64,000 nucleotides of DNA from Blepharisma stoltei (lineage: Eukaryota; Ciliophora; Heterotrichea; Heterotrichida; Blepharismidae), in assembly GCA_914767885.1 (NCBI GenBank), contig CAJZBQ010000015.1:682001-746000 (forward strand). Direction: 5' to 3'. Position 1 is the stretch's first letter; each line of letters begins with the position of its first letter. A program made the translations under genes and the position numbers. Below, one piece after another: positions 30,508 through 42,505 of this stretch. Under the pieces are notes generated by a model that searched no databases, was not told the DNA's origin, and saw nothing but the letters and a program-made list of their open reading frames with translations.

Positions 30508-33425
30508 ATGCTTTTCACCTTGGCACGCTATTATTTGAAGTAATTCTAACTCAGACTTTTAGCTGCTTTTTTCTTCCAAGAAGTAGAAACAGTTGGGCGG
30601 CACTTGACTCCTTCGACTGGGCCTGTTATTTTGTGTGGAAACCACTCAAATCAATTTGTGGACCCAGTCTTGATCATTAGCCAATGCAAAAGACAACCAT
30701 CGTTCCTGATGGCTGCCAGTGTAAGATTTATTTAGTCAATGAAAAAGAAAGTTGTAGGGTCGCTTGCCAGACTGTTCCATGTAATCCCTGTGAAAAGGCC
30801 TCAAGATTATGTTACAAAAGGGACTGGAACAATTACTTATGATGACGATCTTAAAAGAATCATAGGAACTGGGACCAAATTTGTGACTGAAGTGCACCCA
30901 GGGGACGCCCTTAAGTGTGAAAAAGTCATGATCACTGTAAAATCTGTTGAAAACGACACTGTTGTTGTCCCTATGGGTCCAGCTATAGGGATTAAAGACA
31001 TGCAGTTTAAGATCATGCCTAAAATAGACCAGCATGATATATATGAAGCTGTGCAGACTGAGCTCAGAAAAGGAGGGTGCATTGGGATATTCCCAGAAGG
31101 AGGCTCCCATGACAGGCCAAATTTATTGCCACTAAAGGCTGGAGTATGTTTAATGGCATTAGGAGCCATGTCAAGGTATAATATCACAGTCACAATTCAA
31201 TGTGTTGGCTTGAATTATATCTTATTAATTTATTAATAGATATAGGAATTGCCCGAGGATGGCGCTATCTTGCGCCATCCTCGGGCAATCCAAAAAATGG
31301 CCCCACACCGGGAATCGAACCCACGTGTGGGGCCATTTTTGGTGCGTGTAAATCGATGTTGGCCACACACCAAAAATGGCCCCAAACGTGGGTTCGATTC
31401 CCGGTGTGGGGCAATGGCTTAATTTTTACGAAATATCCGAGGATCTTCATACAAAAGATTCAACCATTTGCGACTGTTTCTTCCATCAGGGAAGGCAGAG
31501 TCTCCTCCTTGTCTTTCGGCTTCAGTATTCAGTGGGCAGCCTTCGGAATTGTGCAGCCTTGCTTGAGGCTGAAGAGTAGGGAACAAGAGTTGTCCATACA
31601 AAAATTCTAAAAAATGGAATTTCTGGTCAACTCTCGGCAAAAAGGGAAAGCACGTAGCTCAGGGTGTAACTCCTGAATTCACGCTGATGAAGTGCATGAT
31701 TGGTCTAGTCAATGCTGGTGACCCCTTTCCAACTCTGTGTCACCCTTCCCTTGATCCTTGAAAGCGGACTTGGGCTAGGCTCTGATATATAAAGAATTGC
31801 TAACCTAGTATTGCTGTCCATTTCTGGGATGGGCCAAAGCTAACCGGATATAGTTAATTATGTGTTTGAAAGAAGTCGGCGTATCCAACTGTGAAGCGCT
31901 GAGACTCCATATTTAATTACATGTCTTGGATTATTATCAAGGGCACAGATTCAGATCTAAAGCAGTCGTCAATTTTGGAGTTCCTTATGCGATTCCTAGA
32001 GAGCTTGCATCGCTCTATTTGCGAGATCGCAAAAGGGCTGTAGAAATCTTACTAAAACAAATTGAAAATGTAAAAGATATTTAGAGACTTGGAGAAGTTT
32101 GGGTCACAGCGCCGACTTATGATGAGCTTTCTCATGTATTTATGGCAAGAAGAGTTTACAAGCCTGACCATCTTAGAGAAAACCCAGCTTTAGATATGGA
32201 AATGAATATAAAATTTGCAAAAGGATATAAAGAGCTAAAAGAAAAGTACTCAGATTTGCCTGACTTTAAGAATCTAGTGCAAATTGTTGAAGCTTATTCA
32301 AATAATTTGAAGAAAATTGGGCTGCAAGATTACCAGTTAAGGCTGTCGAATTTCTCTAAAGTAAAGAGAGATTAGATTAGAGGGATCGCTAAGGATTACA
32401 GCCCCTGCTCTTACACGGATTAGCTTCGCGCTCCAATAACGTTAAGCACTAATCCCAGCTTACGCAATTTTCTGTCGACGTCATCAAAAATGGTGACGTC
32501 GACATCTTTCGGGGAAGATTCACCTGAGCCTGCTTAGACCAAAAATTGCAGGAAAGGACTCTCTTCGCTCCTAGTAGTGCCAGAGTACAAGAGAATCGTC
32601 CAAATCTCCTTCTGGAACTATCATTTACAGGCAGCATAATGCTCCTCAAGAAGTGCCCTATTGGTGTTGCATCGTCGGACTTCTCGTCTGAGGGTCGTGG
32701 AATAGTCCCATTTAGCCAAGCCCGCTTCCCACCCCTCAATTCTTACGATTTTGTCGCTCCTACAGCAGAGGTTCCACCATCTGCCATGATGGTGGGAATT
32801 TTCTAAAGTAAAGATGATTGCTTATACTTTGATAACCTTGATAAGGATTTTGGGTGGACTAACAATTTCTCTTCCTGGGTGGGTAATTGCAGGACTTATG
32901 GGTGCAATTTTGAACTATATTGCAGAAAAAGAAAGAAAAAAAGCTTTGATGTCTTCTTCAGTCAAGTTAAATGCAAGTGATACAGTTGCGTCAACGAAAA
33001 TAGTATATGGGATGGTTCTCATGTTTCTTTTCACACTTTTCCTTCAGATTGTTGCTTTTATTTACACCTATTGTAAAATTTATGTAGATTTATATGGATC
33101 ATTTTGGACTTCTCTAGAGTATCTCGCTATTACTGGCGTTGCATGGCCAATTTATATGTACCTAGCTATTATACTTTCAGATAGAGCTTTTAGCAGCTTT
33201 GGGAGGCTTTATTCAAGGGCTCTCAGTATTTGTAGTCCGAGGGAAATTGAGAATCTTAAGAGTCAAAGAGCTCAGCTAAAAGAGCATGTGGTTAAGCTAG
33301 TAAATGAGCATGGTCCTAAGATATTCCCAGGATTGCAGCCAGGGGATTTGTTTAAGGAGAAGGCCAATGATCTGGATGATATGCTGAATGGAGCTTTTAA
33401 TTTATTGAATGAAATTGGACTCTAA
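30508..33425 (+). CDS. Glycerol-3-phosphate/DHAP acyltransferase (yeast Sct1/Gpt2-like)
   Basis: Three 15-nt introns (30540-30554, 30721-30735, 32070-32084) and two inserts (31216-31931, 32355-32801) are removed to give one long protein. Acyltransferase block I is GNHSNQFVDP (NHx4D type) and block III is GIFPEGGSHDRPNLLPLKAG; VGLN(YYQ)GHRFRSKAVVNFG follows across the first insert. The middle is soluble and the C-terminal part (from about 32814) has strong membrane helices. PlsC-like enzymes of this eukaryotic ER type add the first acyl chain in glycerolipid synthesis. The gene ends at TAA 33423-33425. Part of the last exon is duplicated at 37725-38205. Confidence 0.9.
31216..31933. mobile_element. 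Compound IES in acyltransferase: tRNA-like palindrome plus family 1 element
   Basis: TA at 31216 and TA at 31932 bound 716 bp; excision gives VGLNYYQGHRFRS. Left part (about 31240-31412): hairpin CCCGAGGATGGCGC and its complement, then inverted copies of a segment containing GGTTCGATTCCCGG. Right part (about 31440-31918): a family 1 retroelement-like copy with the AATTGCTAACCTAG and TGCTGTCCATTTCTGG signatures. Confidence 0.82.
31302..31412. repeat. Palindrome carrying tRNA T-arm/B-box-like sequence
   Basis: Inverted arms of about 45 bp; each contains TGGGTTCGATTCCCGG (or its complement) next to GGTGTGGGG/CCCCACACC. GGTTCGATTCC matches the RNA polymerase III B-box consensus. No A box or complete cloverleaf was found. 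Confidence 0.6.
32355..32814. mobile_element. Retroelement-like insert with 13-bp target duplication
   Basis: TCTAAAGTAAAGA at 32355-32367 and 32802-32814; removal of 447 bp gives SNFSKVKMIAYTL. The body is GC-rich (contains GACGTCGAC inverted repeats near 32475-32502). It is a different family from 1 and 2. Confidence 0.85.
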
Positions 33426-33537
33426 AATAATCATTATGATGCTTAAATATTTGGTAATAAATTTAAGTATTAAAAGTAATATGATATAATACATCTTGGT
33501 GCATAAATTAGCTATTGAAGTAGCCCAAGGGTTATAA

Positions 33538-33691
33538 TATAGAAATTTCCCATAGATGGCGCTGTTTGCCCTTGATTTGCCCACTGGGGAATTTTTTGGT
33601 TCGACCAGTTACGTATGGTCCGGCCAAACCAAAAAATTTTTTTCATAGGCAAATCAAGGGCAAACAGCGCCATCTATGGGAAATTTCTATA
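33538..33691. mobile_element. Palindromic MITE, TATAG ends (family B-like)
   Basis: 154 bp with identical 44-bp terminal inverted repeats starting TATAGAAATTTCCC and containing ATAGATGGCGCTG. It is intergenic, between acyltransferase and helicase 1. The duplicated unit 2 has the uninterrupted site (near 38310-38316), showing insertion at a TA. Confidence 0.9.
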
Positions 33692-33730
33692 TCAGAATTT
33701 ATAATTTATTTATTATGTCTGTTAAAAATA

Positions 33731-33941
33731 TATAGGCATATCCCTAAGATAGCCCGATATGGGCAAGGGAAAGAGGCAAAAACTTTCCACTTGGTCTGGC
33801 CAACTCGGGTTGGGTCGAACCAAGTGGAAGGAGGCTCTATCGCCACTTACCACTTATTTACCAACCTGAGTTGGCCGACCAAGTGGGGAGTTTTGAAGTC
33901 TTTCCCTTGCCCATATCGGGCTATCTTAGGATATGCCTATA
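33731..33941. mobile_element. Second palindromic MITE, TATAG ends
   Basis: 211 bp with about 45-bp inverted termini starting TATAGGCATATCC; one indel between arms. Inner inverted repeats read CCACTTGG and related. Absent from the equivalent site in unit 2 (near 38353-38360). Confidence 0.9.
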
Positions 33942-33978
33942 ATAAACTGCTACTTATTTATTAAATAATAACTTTATT

Positions 33979-36900
33979 TTATTTGCGCCTATTCCAAAAT
34001 CCTCCACCTATATTTGCATTTGCCATTTTTGGAGCCTTCTTTGGTAATGTATTGCTCTTTTCTGAAGCTTGCTTATCTACTCTTGTAATATTTTTAGCTT
34101 CTTCTGCTTTTTTTCTTTCTTCTTTTTGCTTATTAATGGCGATAGCGTTAGAATTTGTTGCTTTTGGAGGTATTTTAGCTTCTTCTATGTGTTTTCTTTC
34201 TTCTTTTCTTCTACGAGTCGCGTTAGCGTCAATACTTACTTCTTTATATCCTAATTTTGGAGCCTCCACTTTTTCTATATTGCTTGATTTCTTTTCATCA
34301 GGGATTCTATTTTGATAACCTTGAGGAATTGTCGTATTTATTTTTTGCTCTTCATTGTTTCTTTCAAAAAAATCACTATAATAATGATATCCTCCATCTC
34401 CTGGGTTTCCCCAATGTGGATCATAGTCAATAGTTATCAATTTTCTTTTGTCATTGCAGTAGTCTATGAAGTCATCTCAATCATCATTTTTCCTTAAACA
34501 ACGAGCATTTCCTACTATACTCAATGCAAATCTAGCTCTGGTAATAGCTACATTCATTCTTCTTCTATCACTCAAAAATCCAATATTTTCAGATCTTACT
34601 AAAGAAAGTATGATATAGTCCTTTTCTCTTCCTTGGTATCCATCAACAGAGTCCACTTCAATTCTTTTCCTTCAGCTACCTCCAAATCTTTTTCCAAGCA
34701 ATTTCTTTATATACTCAGCTTGCGCTCTATAAGGTGTTACTATACCTATCGATGATCCTCTCTCCCCAAGCAATTCATAAACGATATAATTTGCTTCACA
34801 TTCGTTGTAAAAGCTATGCCCATCACTTGCCTGAATTTCAGTTGAATTTACTAAGTTAAAAAATCATAAACCAGGGTTCTTTATGCCAGGTGGCATTTGT
34901 CTCCTATCAACACTAGGATCAGATTTTAGTTTGTGATCATAAAAATACATAGCAGGATACTCACAAAGCTCAGATATCATTCTATACTGTGTTTTAAGCA
35001 TCAAAGGCTCAAGCTTGCAATCTTCCATCCTTTCAAATAGTGATCGGTTATATAGGTTAGTTTTCGAGGCATCTGCAAAAGTTGTTGCAGGGAGCTGCTT
35101 TGGATCACCAAATAAAATAGCAGTCGAAGTGTCATATAGAAAAGGAATTAAAATGCTAAGTTCAATGGATTGACATGCTTCATCAATAATAAGATAGTCA
35201 AATTTTCTTATTGAAATTCCATTATCATCAGCTGTAAACGCAGCCAGAATATCCAGAGAGCCAGCTGTGCTTGCTGTGCAAAAAATAATATCTGATTCAT
35301 CAATATACTCTTTCTTCAGGGATTTTTGGCGCTCAATATATATATTCTTTTCATCATATAGCTGGTTCAACTCATCTAACAAAAGCTTAATATTTCTATT
35401 TAAGTTTTCATATTGTTCAACATTCTTATTTCCTTTTTTGGTCATTTGATCTCGTTCACCGCTCAATCTGTCTAATTTTATTCGCAGTTTTTTAATTTCA
35501 TCTGTAGGGTCTCTCAATCCTTCTTCTTCCATAGCTACTTCTATCAAGTAATTTAATGATATTTCTTTAACGCTTACAGGGATTTCTTTTGTATTAACAT
35601 TTTCCACTATTCCTAACTCATTTTTTAATCTTTTTTGGCCAATTCTAAGCATTGGGATGCCTTGCAGCTGATCTCCATTTTCATCAAATAGTCCATGGTT
35701 ATGAGCTCTAGAGGCGATTTCGTCAATGGCTGCATTGCTGGGAGCACAAACTAAAATTTTTGGCCTTAAATAACGATCGATTGACAAATATCCTGAAATC
35801 AGACCAAGAATTACTGAAGTTTTTCCTGTTCCTGGGGGGCCTTGAACTAACAAAATCCCTTCATTAACACGAAATGAGTAATTAAGGACATCATACTGCG
35901 ATTGATTAAATTTATTTTTGATTGTTTTAAGAAAACGCTCTGAAACAATTGGATTTGATGATATTCTAGGTGGTTTAGGAAATAATATATAATCCAATAA
36001 CAAAGAATCTTCAATCTTGCTAAAAGTCAAAAATTCTCTTCTGAGTGTGGTTAAGTTTCCAAGGCTCACTATCTAAAATTCTGCTCGAAATCGCCACATT
36101 GCTGCGCTTTTATTGAAATCAAACCACCTCTGTGCTCTTTCCTTGCAATTCCTAATCAATATTTTGAACTTAATATCTCATCTGACATTTGAATACCAGA
36201 TCCACTATGAGGGAGTAGTAGAAGCAAGTCATTTGCCTGTATTTCATCATAAAATGTTTTAATAAAAGCACTTTCATTTGAATGCGAAACTTTATAGCCT
36301 CCCGTATCTTCTTCCAAAATTAAATTGAAAACTTTGAATTTGTTTATATCTTTAATTTGCTTCTTAATAATTTCTTTCACCTCTAAAAAAAAAGCTGCCT
36401 TAAACTCTTCTTGATACTGATCAAAATTATCAAATTCATCTGAAATCTTTTTTGCTGGAGGAGGAGTTACAAAATCAACATCATTAAAATGCAAAATAAA
36501 GTAATCTAGCTCTTGATATGGTTGAGTCTCAAACAAATTTATTATTTTTCTTCTTTTCCTAGACTGAACTTCTTCAAATTCAGATTCACTTTCTTCTTCT
36601 GTTCATCCAGAATCATCTGAATTACTGAATTCATCAACGCTTTCTTCTGATTTTTCATCTTCTATAGCTAATGGCTGGTTCTGGCCTTCAGAGTTTATTT
36701 CAACAAATTTATTTCTTATTCTATTTTCAATTTCTCCTTTAAAGTTATTCAATATTTGGGCTGCTGTTTTAAAGTCATCAGGATTCGAAACTTTTATTTT
36801 ATCTGGGTGTATTTTTAAAAGAATCCTATTTGCAATTTTTTTAACATTTTCGTCTGGCTCTTCAGCTTCAATATTTAAAGCTTCATAAATATCATTAGCT

Positions 36901-37334
36901 TTTAATATTCGCTGGCATATATTTTGCCTTTCTTCATCAAGTTTTCTTTTATCTTCTGCTTTCTTTTTTGCCAACTCTTCACTTTCTCTTATTTTCCGCT
37001 CGTGCTCTTCCTTTCTTTCTTTTACACTATTTAACAATTGAAAATTTTCAGATGATGGTTGAATATTGCAAGCTTTGGTCAGGAAAGTTATAGATTTCGC
37101 AAATTCATGGTTTTTTAAATATTTATTGGCAATATCAATGCATCTTTGAAGCTCAATGGCATCTTTTTCGGAAAGGCTATTTTCGGGTTCTCTATTTTCA
37201 GAGCCATTATTTTCAGCATTTTCTGTGCTTTCAAAAACTTGATTTTCATTCAAATTAATCCTGTCTCCAGACAATTCTAAGTCGATTTTACGCTCATCCT
37301 CTTCGTTAATATTTTCATGCTCGCTTTTTGACAT
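33979..37334 (-). pseudogene. Helicase 1: J-domain-like/SF1 (SEN1/UPF1-like), frameshifted
   Basis: The N-terminal part has a TPR-like helical pair ([15 protein letters not shown]..) and a J-domain-like segment with intact HPD (LLKIHPDK). Next come acidic and linker regions, then an SF1B helicase: [46 protein letters not shown] and [10 protein letters not shown]. The C-terminus is basic and coiled. N- and C-terminal parts lie in different frames: relative to helicase 2 one nucleotide is missing near 36070-36105, giving TAG in the upstream frame. No intron or IES explains it. This suggests a recent pseudogene, sequencing error or programmed shift. TGA is Trp at several sites. Confidence 0.82.
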
Positions 37335-37724
37335 TTAACCAAAATTGTAAATTTTTCAGATTTCTCATTTTTCCAGAAATTCTTGGCAAATGCAAATCGT
37401 AGAGCAACAGTATTATGCTATTTTATTTGAATCTGCATAAATAATAAAACCTAATTTATATGAAAAGATAGACTCACTAAGTTAAATCTGCAGCCGTGCA
37501 AAACTTGAACTCATCTATAAGCAATATATTCACTTAAGAAAATAATCATTAGATGAATTGGCTTTAAATCGTTATAATTTTAAAACAGCCTGAGATACTT
37601 AATTTAAACGCAAAGTTAATTCAATAATTTTTATAACTTTTTAGTAATTCTCTTGATTTTTGAATGCTTGACTCTTGGACTGAATAAGATATAAATTATT
37701 AACCAAATTGTATTTAATTTTCTG

Positions 37725-38205
37725 ACTAACAATTTCTCTTCTTATGGGTGCAATTTTGAGCTAGATTGCAGAAAAAGAAAGAAAAAAAGTTTTAATGTCT
37801 TCTTCAGTCAAGTTAAATGCAAGTGATACAGTTGCGTCAACGAAAATAGTATATGGGATGGTTCTCATGTTTCTTTTCACACTTTTCCTTCAAGTTATTG
37901 CGTGAATTTACACCTATTGTAAAATTTATGTAGATTTATATGGATCATTTTGGACTTCTCTAGAGTATCTCGCTATTACTGGCGTTACTTGGCCAATTTA
38001 TATGTACCTAGCTATTATACTTTCAGATAGAGCTTTTAGCAGCTTTGGGAGGCTTTATTCAAGGGCTCTCAGTATTTGTAGTCCGAGGGAAATTGAAAAT
38101 CTTAAGAGTCAAAGAGCTCAGCAAAATGATCTAGATCCTAAGATATTCCCAGGATTGCAGCCAGGGGATTTGTTTAAGGAGAAAGCCAATGAAATTAGAC
38201 TCTAA
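37725..38205 (+). pseudogene. Duplicated, truncated acyltransferase 3' exon
   Basis: Matches 32859-33425 but lacks about 21 nt near the start, has an in-frame TAG (AGC TAG ATT where the parent has AAC TAT ATT) and a 27-nt deletion before the C-terminus. No start codon or upstream exons. A by-product of the tandem duplication. Confidence 0.9.
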
Positions 38206-38389
38206 AATAATCATTATAATGCTTAAATATTTGGTAATAAATTTAAATATTAAAAGTAATATGATATAATATACCTTGGAGCATAAGCTATAGAGGCAGC
38301 CCAAGGGTTTTAATATCAGATTTTATGATTTTTTTATCATATCTGTAAAAATATATAATAAGTTGCTATTCATTAAACAATTAATTTAT

Positions 38390-41300
38390 TTATTTACGCC
38401 TATTCCAAAATCCTCCACCTATATTTGCATTTGTCATTTTTGGGATCTTCTTCGGCAATGTATTGCTCTTTGCTGAAGCTTGCTTATCTACTCTTGGAAT
38501 ATTTTTAGCTTCTTCTGCTTTTTTTCTTTCTTCTTTTTGCTTATTAATTGCGATAGTGTTAGTATTTGTTGCTTTTGGAGGTATTTTAGCTTCTTCTATG
38601 CGTTTTCTTTCTTCTTTTCTTCTACGAGTTACGTCAACGTCAATACTTACTTCTTTATATCCTAATTTTGGAGCCTCCACCTTCTCTATATTGCTTGATT
38701 TCTTTTCCTCAAGAATTTTATTTCCATAAGCTTGAGGAATTGTCGTATTTATTTTTTGCTCCTCATTGATTCTTTCAAAAAAATCACTATAATAATGATA
38801 TATAGGGTTTTACCCTGTATAGCCCCGTAAGGATGGATGATTCCCGGTGGAGTCATCGAATTTGTCCAACCAACTTAGTGCGTTGGTGGACCAACTCACT
38901 TTTTGGTTGACAAACTCGATGATTCCATCGGGAATTATCTGCCCTTATAGGGCTACTCCGGGTAAAGCTCTATACTCCATCTCTTGGGTTTCCCCAATGT
39001 GGATCATAGTCAATAGTTATCAGTTTGCTTTTGCCATCGTAGTAGTCTATTAAGTCATCTCAATCATTATTTTGCCTTAAACAACGAGCATTTCCTAAAA
39101 TACTCAATGCAAACCTAGCTCTGGTAATAGCTACGTTCATTCTTCTTCTATCACTCAAAAATCCAATATTTTCAGATCTTACTAAAGAAAGTATGATATA
39201 GTCTTTTTCCCTTCCTTGGTATCCATCAACAGAGTCCACTTCAATTCTGTGCCTTCAGCTATCACCAAATCTATTCCCAAGCAATTTCTTTATATGCTCA
39301 GCTTGCGCTCTATAAGGTGTTATTATACCTATCGATAATCCTCTCGCCCTAAGCAATTCATAAACGATATAATTTGCTTCATATTCGTTGTAAAAGCTAT
39401 GCCCATCACTTGCCTGAGTTTCAATTGAATTTACTAAGTTAAAAAATCGTAAGCCTGGGTTCTTTATGCCAGGTGGCATTTGTCTCCTATCAACACTAGG
39501 ATCAGATTTTAGTTTGTTATCATAAAAATATGTAGCAGGATACTCACAAAGCTCAGATATCATTCTATACTGTGTTTTAAGCATCAAAGGTTCAAACTTG
39601 CAATCTTCCATCCTTTCAAATAGTGATCGGTTATATCCGTTTGTTTTTGAGGCATCTGCAAAAGTTGTTGCCGGAAGCTGCTTTGGATCTCCAAATAAAA
39701 TAACAGTCGAAGTATCATACAGAAAAGGGATTAAAATGTTAAGCTCAACAGATTGGCATGCTTCATCAATAATAAGAAAGTCAAATTTTCTTATTGAAAT
39801 TCCATTATCATCAACTGCGAATGCAGACAGCATATCTAGAGAACCAGCCGTGCTTGATGTGCAAAAAATAATATCCGATTCTCCGATATATTTTTTCTTC
39901 AATGATTTTTGACGCTCAATATATCTATTCTTTTCATCATATAGCTGATTCAGATTATCTTCCAAAAGGCTAAGGCTTCATTTTAAGTTTCTAAATTTTT
40001 CACCCTTCACATTTCCTTTTTTAGCCATTTCCTCTAGTTCACCACGCAAACTGTCGAATTCTATTAGTGTTTCTTTAATTTCATTTGTGGGGTCTCTCAA
40101 TCCTTCTTCATTCAACGCTACTTCTATTATGTAATTTAATGAGATTTCTTTAACACTTACAGGGATTTCTTTTGTATTAACATTTTCCACTATTCCTAAC
40201 TCATTTTTAAATCTTTTTTGGCCAATTCTAAGCATTGGAATATCTTGCAGCTGATCTCCATTTTCATCAAATAGTCCATTGTTATGAGCTCTAGAGGCGA
40301 TTTCGTCAATGGCTGCATTGCTGGGAGCACAAACTAAAATTTTTGGCCTTGAATAACGATCGATTGACAAATATCCTGAAATCAGACCAAGAATTACTGA
40401 AGTTTTTCCTGTTCCTGGGGGGCCTTGAACTAACGAAATCCCTTCATTCATGCAAAATGAATAATAAAGGACTTCAAATTGTGATTGATTAAATTTATTC
40501 TTGATGGTATTAAGAAAACGCTCTGAGACAATTGGATTTGATAATATTCTTGGAGGTTTAGGAAATAATATATAATCCAATAGCAAAGAATCTCCAGTCT
40601 TGCTAAAAATCAAAAATTCTCTTCTGAGTGTGGTTAAGTTTCCCAGGCTCACTATATTAAATTTCAGTTGAGAATTGCCACATTGCTGCGCTTTTATTGA
40701 AATCGAACCACTTTTGTTGTCTTTCCTTGCAATTCCTAATCAATAATTTGAAATTAATATCTCATCTGACATTTGAAACCCAAATCCACTATCAGGGAGT
40801 AGTAGCAGCAAATCATTTGCCTGTATTTCATCATAAAAATTTTTAGTTAAAACACTCTCATTTGAATGCGAAACTTTATAGCCTCACCTTTCTTCTTCCA
40901 AAATAAAATCGTATACCTTGAATTTGTTTATATCTTTAATTTGTTTTTTAATAATTTCTTGCACTTCTAAAAAAAAAGCTGCTTTAAACTCTTCTTTATA
41001 CTGATCAAAATTATCAAATTCATCTGAAATTTTTTTTATTTGAGGAGGAGCTTCAAGATTATATTGATTAAAATTCAAAATAAAGTCATCTAACTCTTGA
41101 TATGGTTGAGACTCAAAAAAATTTATTTTTTTCCCCTTTTTCTTTTTCTGAACTTCTTCAAATTTAAATTCCCTTTCTTCTTCAGCTCATCCAGAATCAT
41201 CTGAATTACTGAATTCATCAATGCTTTCTTCTGATTTTTCATCTTCTATAGCTAGTGGCTGGTTTTCTCGTTCATTCTGAGAGTTTATCTCAACAAATTT

Positions 41301-42140
41301 GATTTTTATTCTTCTTTCAAAGCCTTCTTTAAATCTATTCAACTTCTGGACTGCTGCTTTAAAATCGCCAGGATTCAAAACGCTTATTTTATTTGGGTCT
41401 ATTTTTAAAAGAATCTCTCTCGTAATTTTTTTAACTTTTTTATCTGACTCTTCAGCCCCAATATTTAAAGCTTCATAAATATTTTTAGCTTTTAATATTC
41501 GCCGACATATATTTTGCCTTTCTTCATCAAGCTTTCTTTTATCTTCTGCTTTCTTTTTTGCCAGCTCTTCTTTTTCTCTTATTTTACGCTCGTGCTCTTC
41601 TTTTCTATCTTTTGCATTGTTTAACAACTGAAAGTGTGTAGATGATGGTTGAATATTGCAAACTTTGACTAGGAAAGATATAGATTTCCCAAATTCATGG
41701 TTTTCTAAAGATTTATTGGCAATATCAATGCATCTTTGAAGCTCAATGGCATCTTTTTCGGAAAGACTACTTTCGGCTTCTATATTAAAAGAGCCATTAT
41801 TTTCAATATTTTCTCTGCTTTCAAAAACTTGATTTTTTTTCATATTAATCCTGCTTCCAGAGAATTCTAACCTTACCATGATATTGAGCATTTTATTTGT
41901 TCGTCATTAAATTGAAAATAAGAATAATATATAAGTAGAAGCACTTAAAGATATATAAAAAACAATTTTTTGCTTTTAGACATTAAAAAATATTTTATAA
42001 TAAAGCTTTGCACATTATTAAATGACGCCGAAGAAAAAACATCTGGAAAAAATTGACAATTTTGTTCGTTGCCAAATGGGGATTAAGTCGCTATTACCCT
42101 CAGTCTCTTCTTTAATATTTTCATGTTTGCTTTTTGACAT
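38390..42140 (-). CDS. Helicase 2: J-like/SF1 fusion, two IESs
   Basis: Paralogue of helicase 1 with a single consistent frame and all SF1 motifs ([49 protein letters not shown]). Removing the IES at 41868-42083 places the start at [12 protein letters not shown] (42138-42140), matching helicase 1; removing 38801-38972 restores the C-terminal region. The J-like segment has lost HPD (LLKIDPNK), so Hsp70 stimulation is unlikely. SEN1/UPF1-like helicases act on RNA or RNA:DNA hybrids in termination and decay; this role is inferred from the family. Confidence 0.87.
38801..38974. mobile_element. TATAG-ended palindromic IES in helicase 2
   Basis: 172 bp with imperfect inverted termini of about 65 bp (TATAGGGTTTTACCC / TATAGAGCTTTACCC). 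Helicase 1 has the empty site (AATGATATCCTCC), so the insertion postdates the tandem duplication. Removal leaves one TA. Confidence 0.9.
41868..42085. other. IES near the start of helicase 2
   Basis: TA at 41868 and 42084; removing 216 bp joins ..GNSDL to EFSGSRIN, matching the continuous helicase 1 sequence (IDLELSGDRIN). AT-rich with no strong terminal inverted repeat. Confidence 0.88.
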
Positions 42141-42505
42141 TTAGCCGAAATTGTAAAGTTCTCATTTTTCCCGAAATTCCTGATAAATGTAAATTGTAGA
42201 TTAGCAATTTTATCTTCATCTCATTAGAATGTGCATAAAAAATAAACCTAATTTATATAAAAAGATAGATCACTAATTTAAGTCCGCAGTAATGCGGTCT
42301 GAACTCATCTAAAAGCAACATATTCTCTTAAGATAATAATCATTAGAAGAATAAACGTTAAATAATTATATTTTAAAACAGTCTGATATTCTTAATTTAA
42401 ACGCAAAGCTAATTCAATATTTTTACTACTCTTTAGCTAACTCTCTTGATTTTTGAATGCTTGACTCTTGGACTACATAAGAAATAAATTATTAACCAAA
42501 TTTTT

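Larger units (their letters stand above)
32859..42505. repeat. Tandem segmental duplication, two units of about 4.8 kb
   Basis: Unit 1 (about 32859-37724) begins inside the acyltransferase last exon and contains helicase 1. Unit 2 (37725 to about 42505) begins with the same exon sequence (ACTAACAATTTCTCTTC) and contains helicase 2. Both end with TTGACTCTTGGACT and AAATTATTAACCAAATT (near 37664-37710 and 42466-42502). The direct tandem arrangement places the breakpoint in a coding exon. Divergence is roughly several percent by eye. Confidence 0.9.

Noticed and set aside
31302-31412. Complete tRNA gene
   Set aside because: Only the T-arm/B-box half is seen, and it is mirrored; no D arm, anticodon arm or A box could be placed.
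34069-34254. Plus-strand phenylalanine-rich ORFs opposite helicase 1 and 2
   Set aside because: They are antisense shadows of the Lys/Glu-rich helicase C-terminus.
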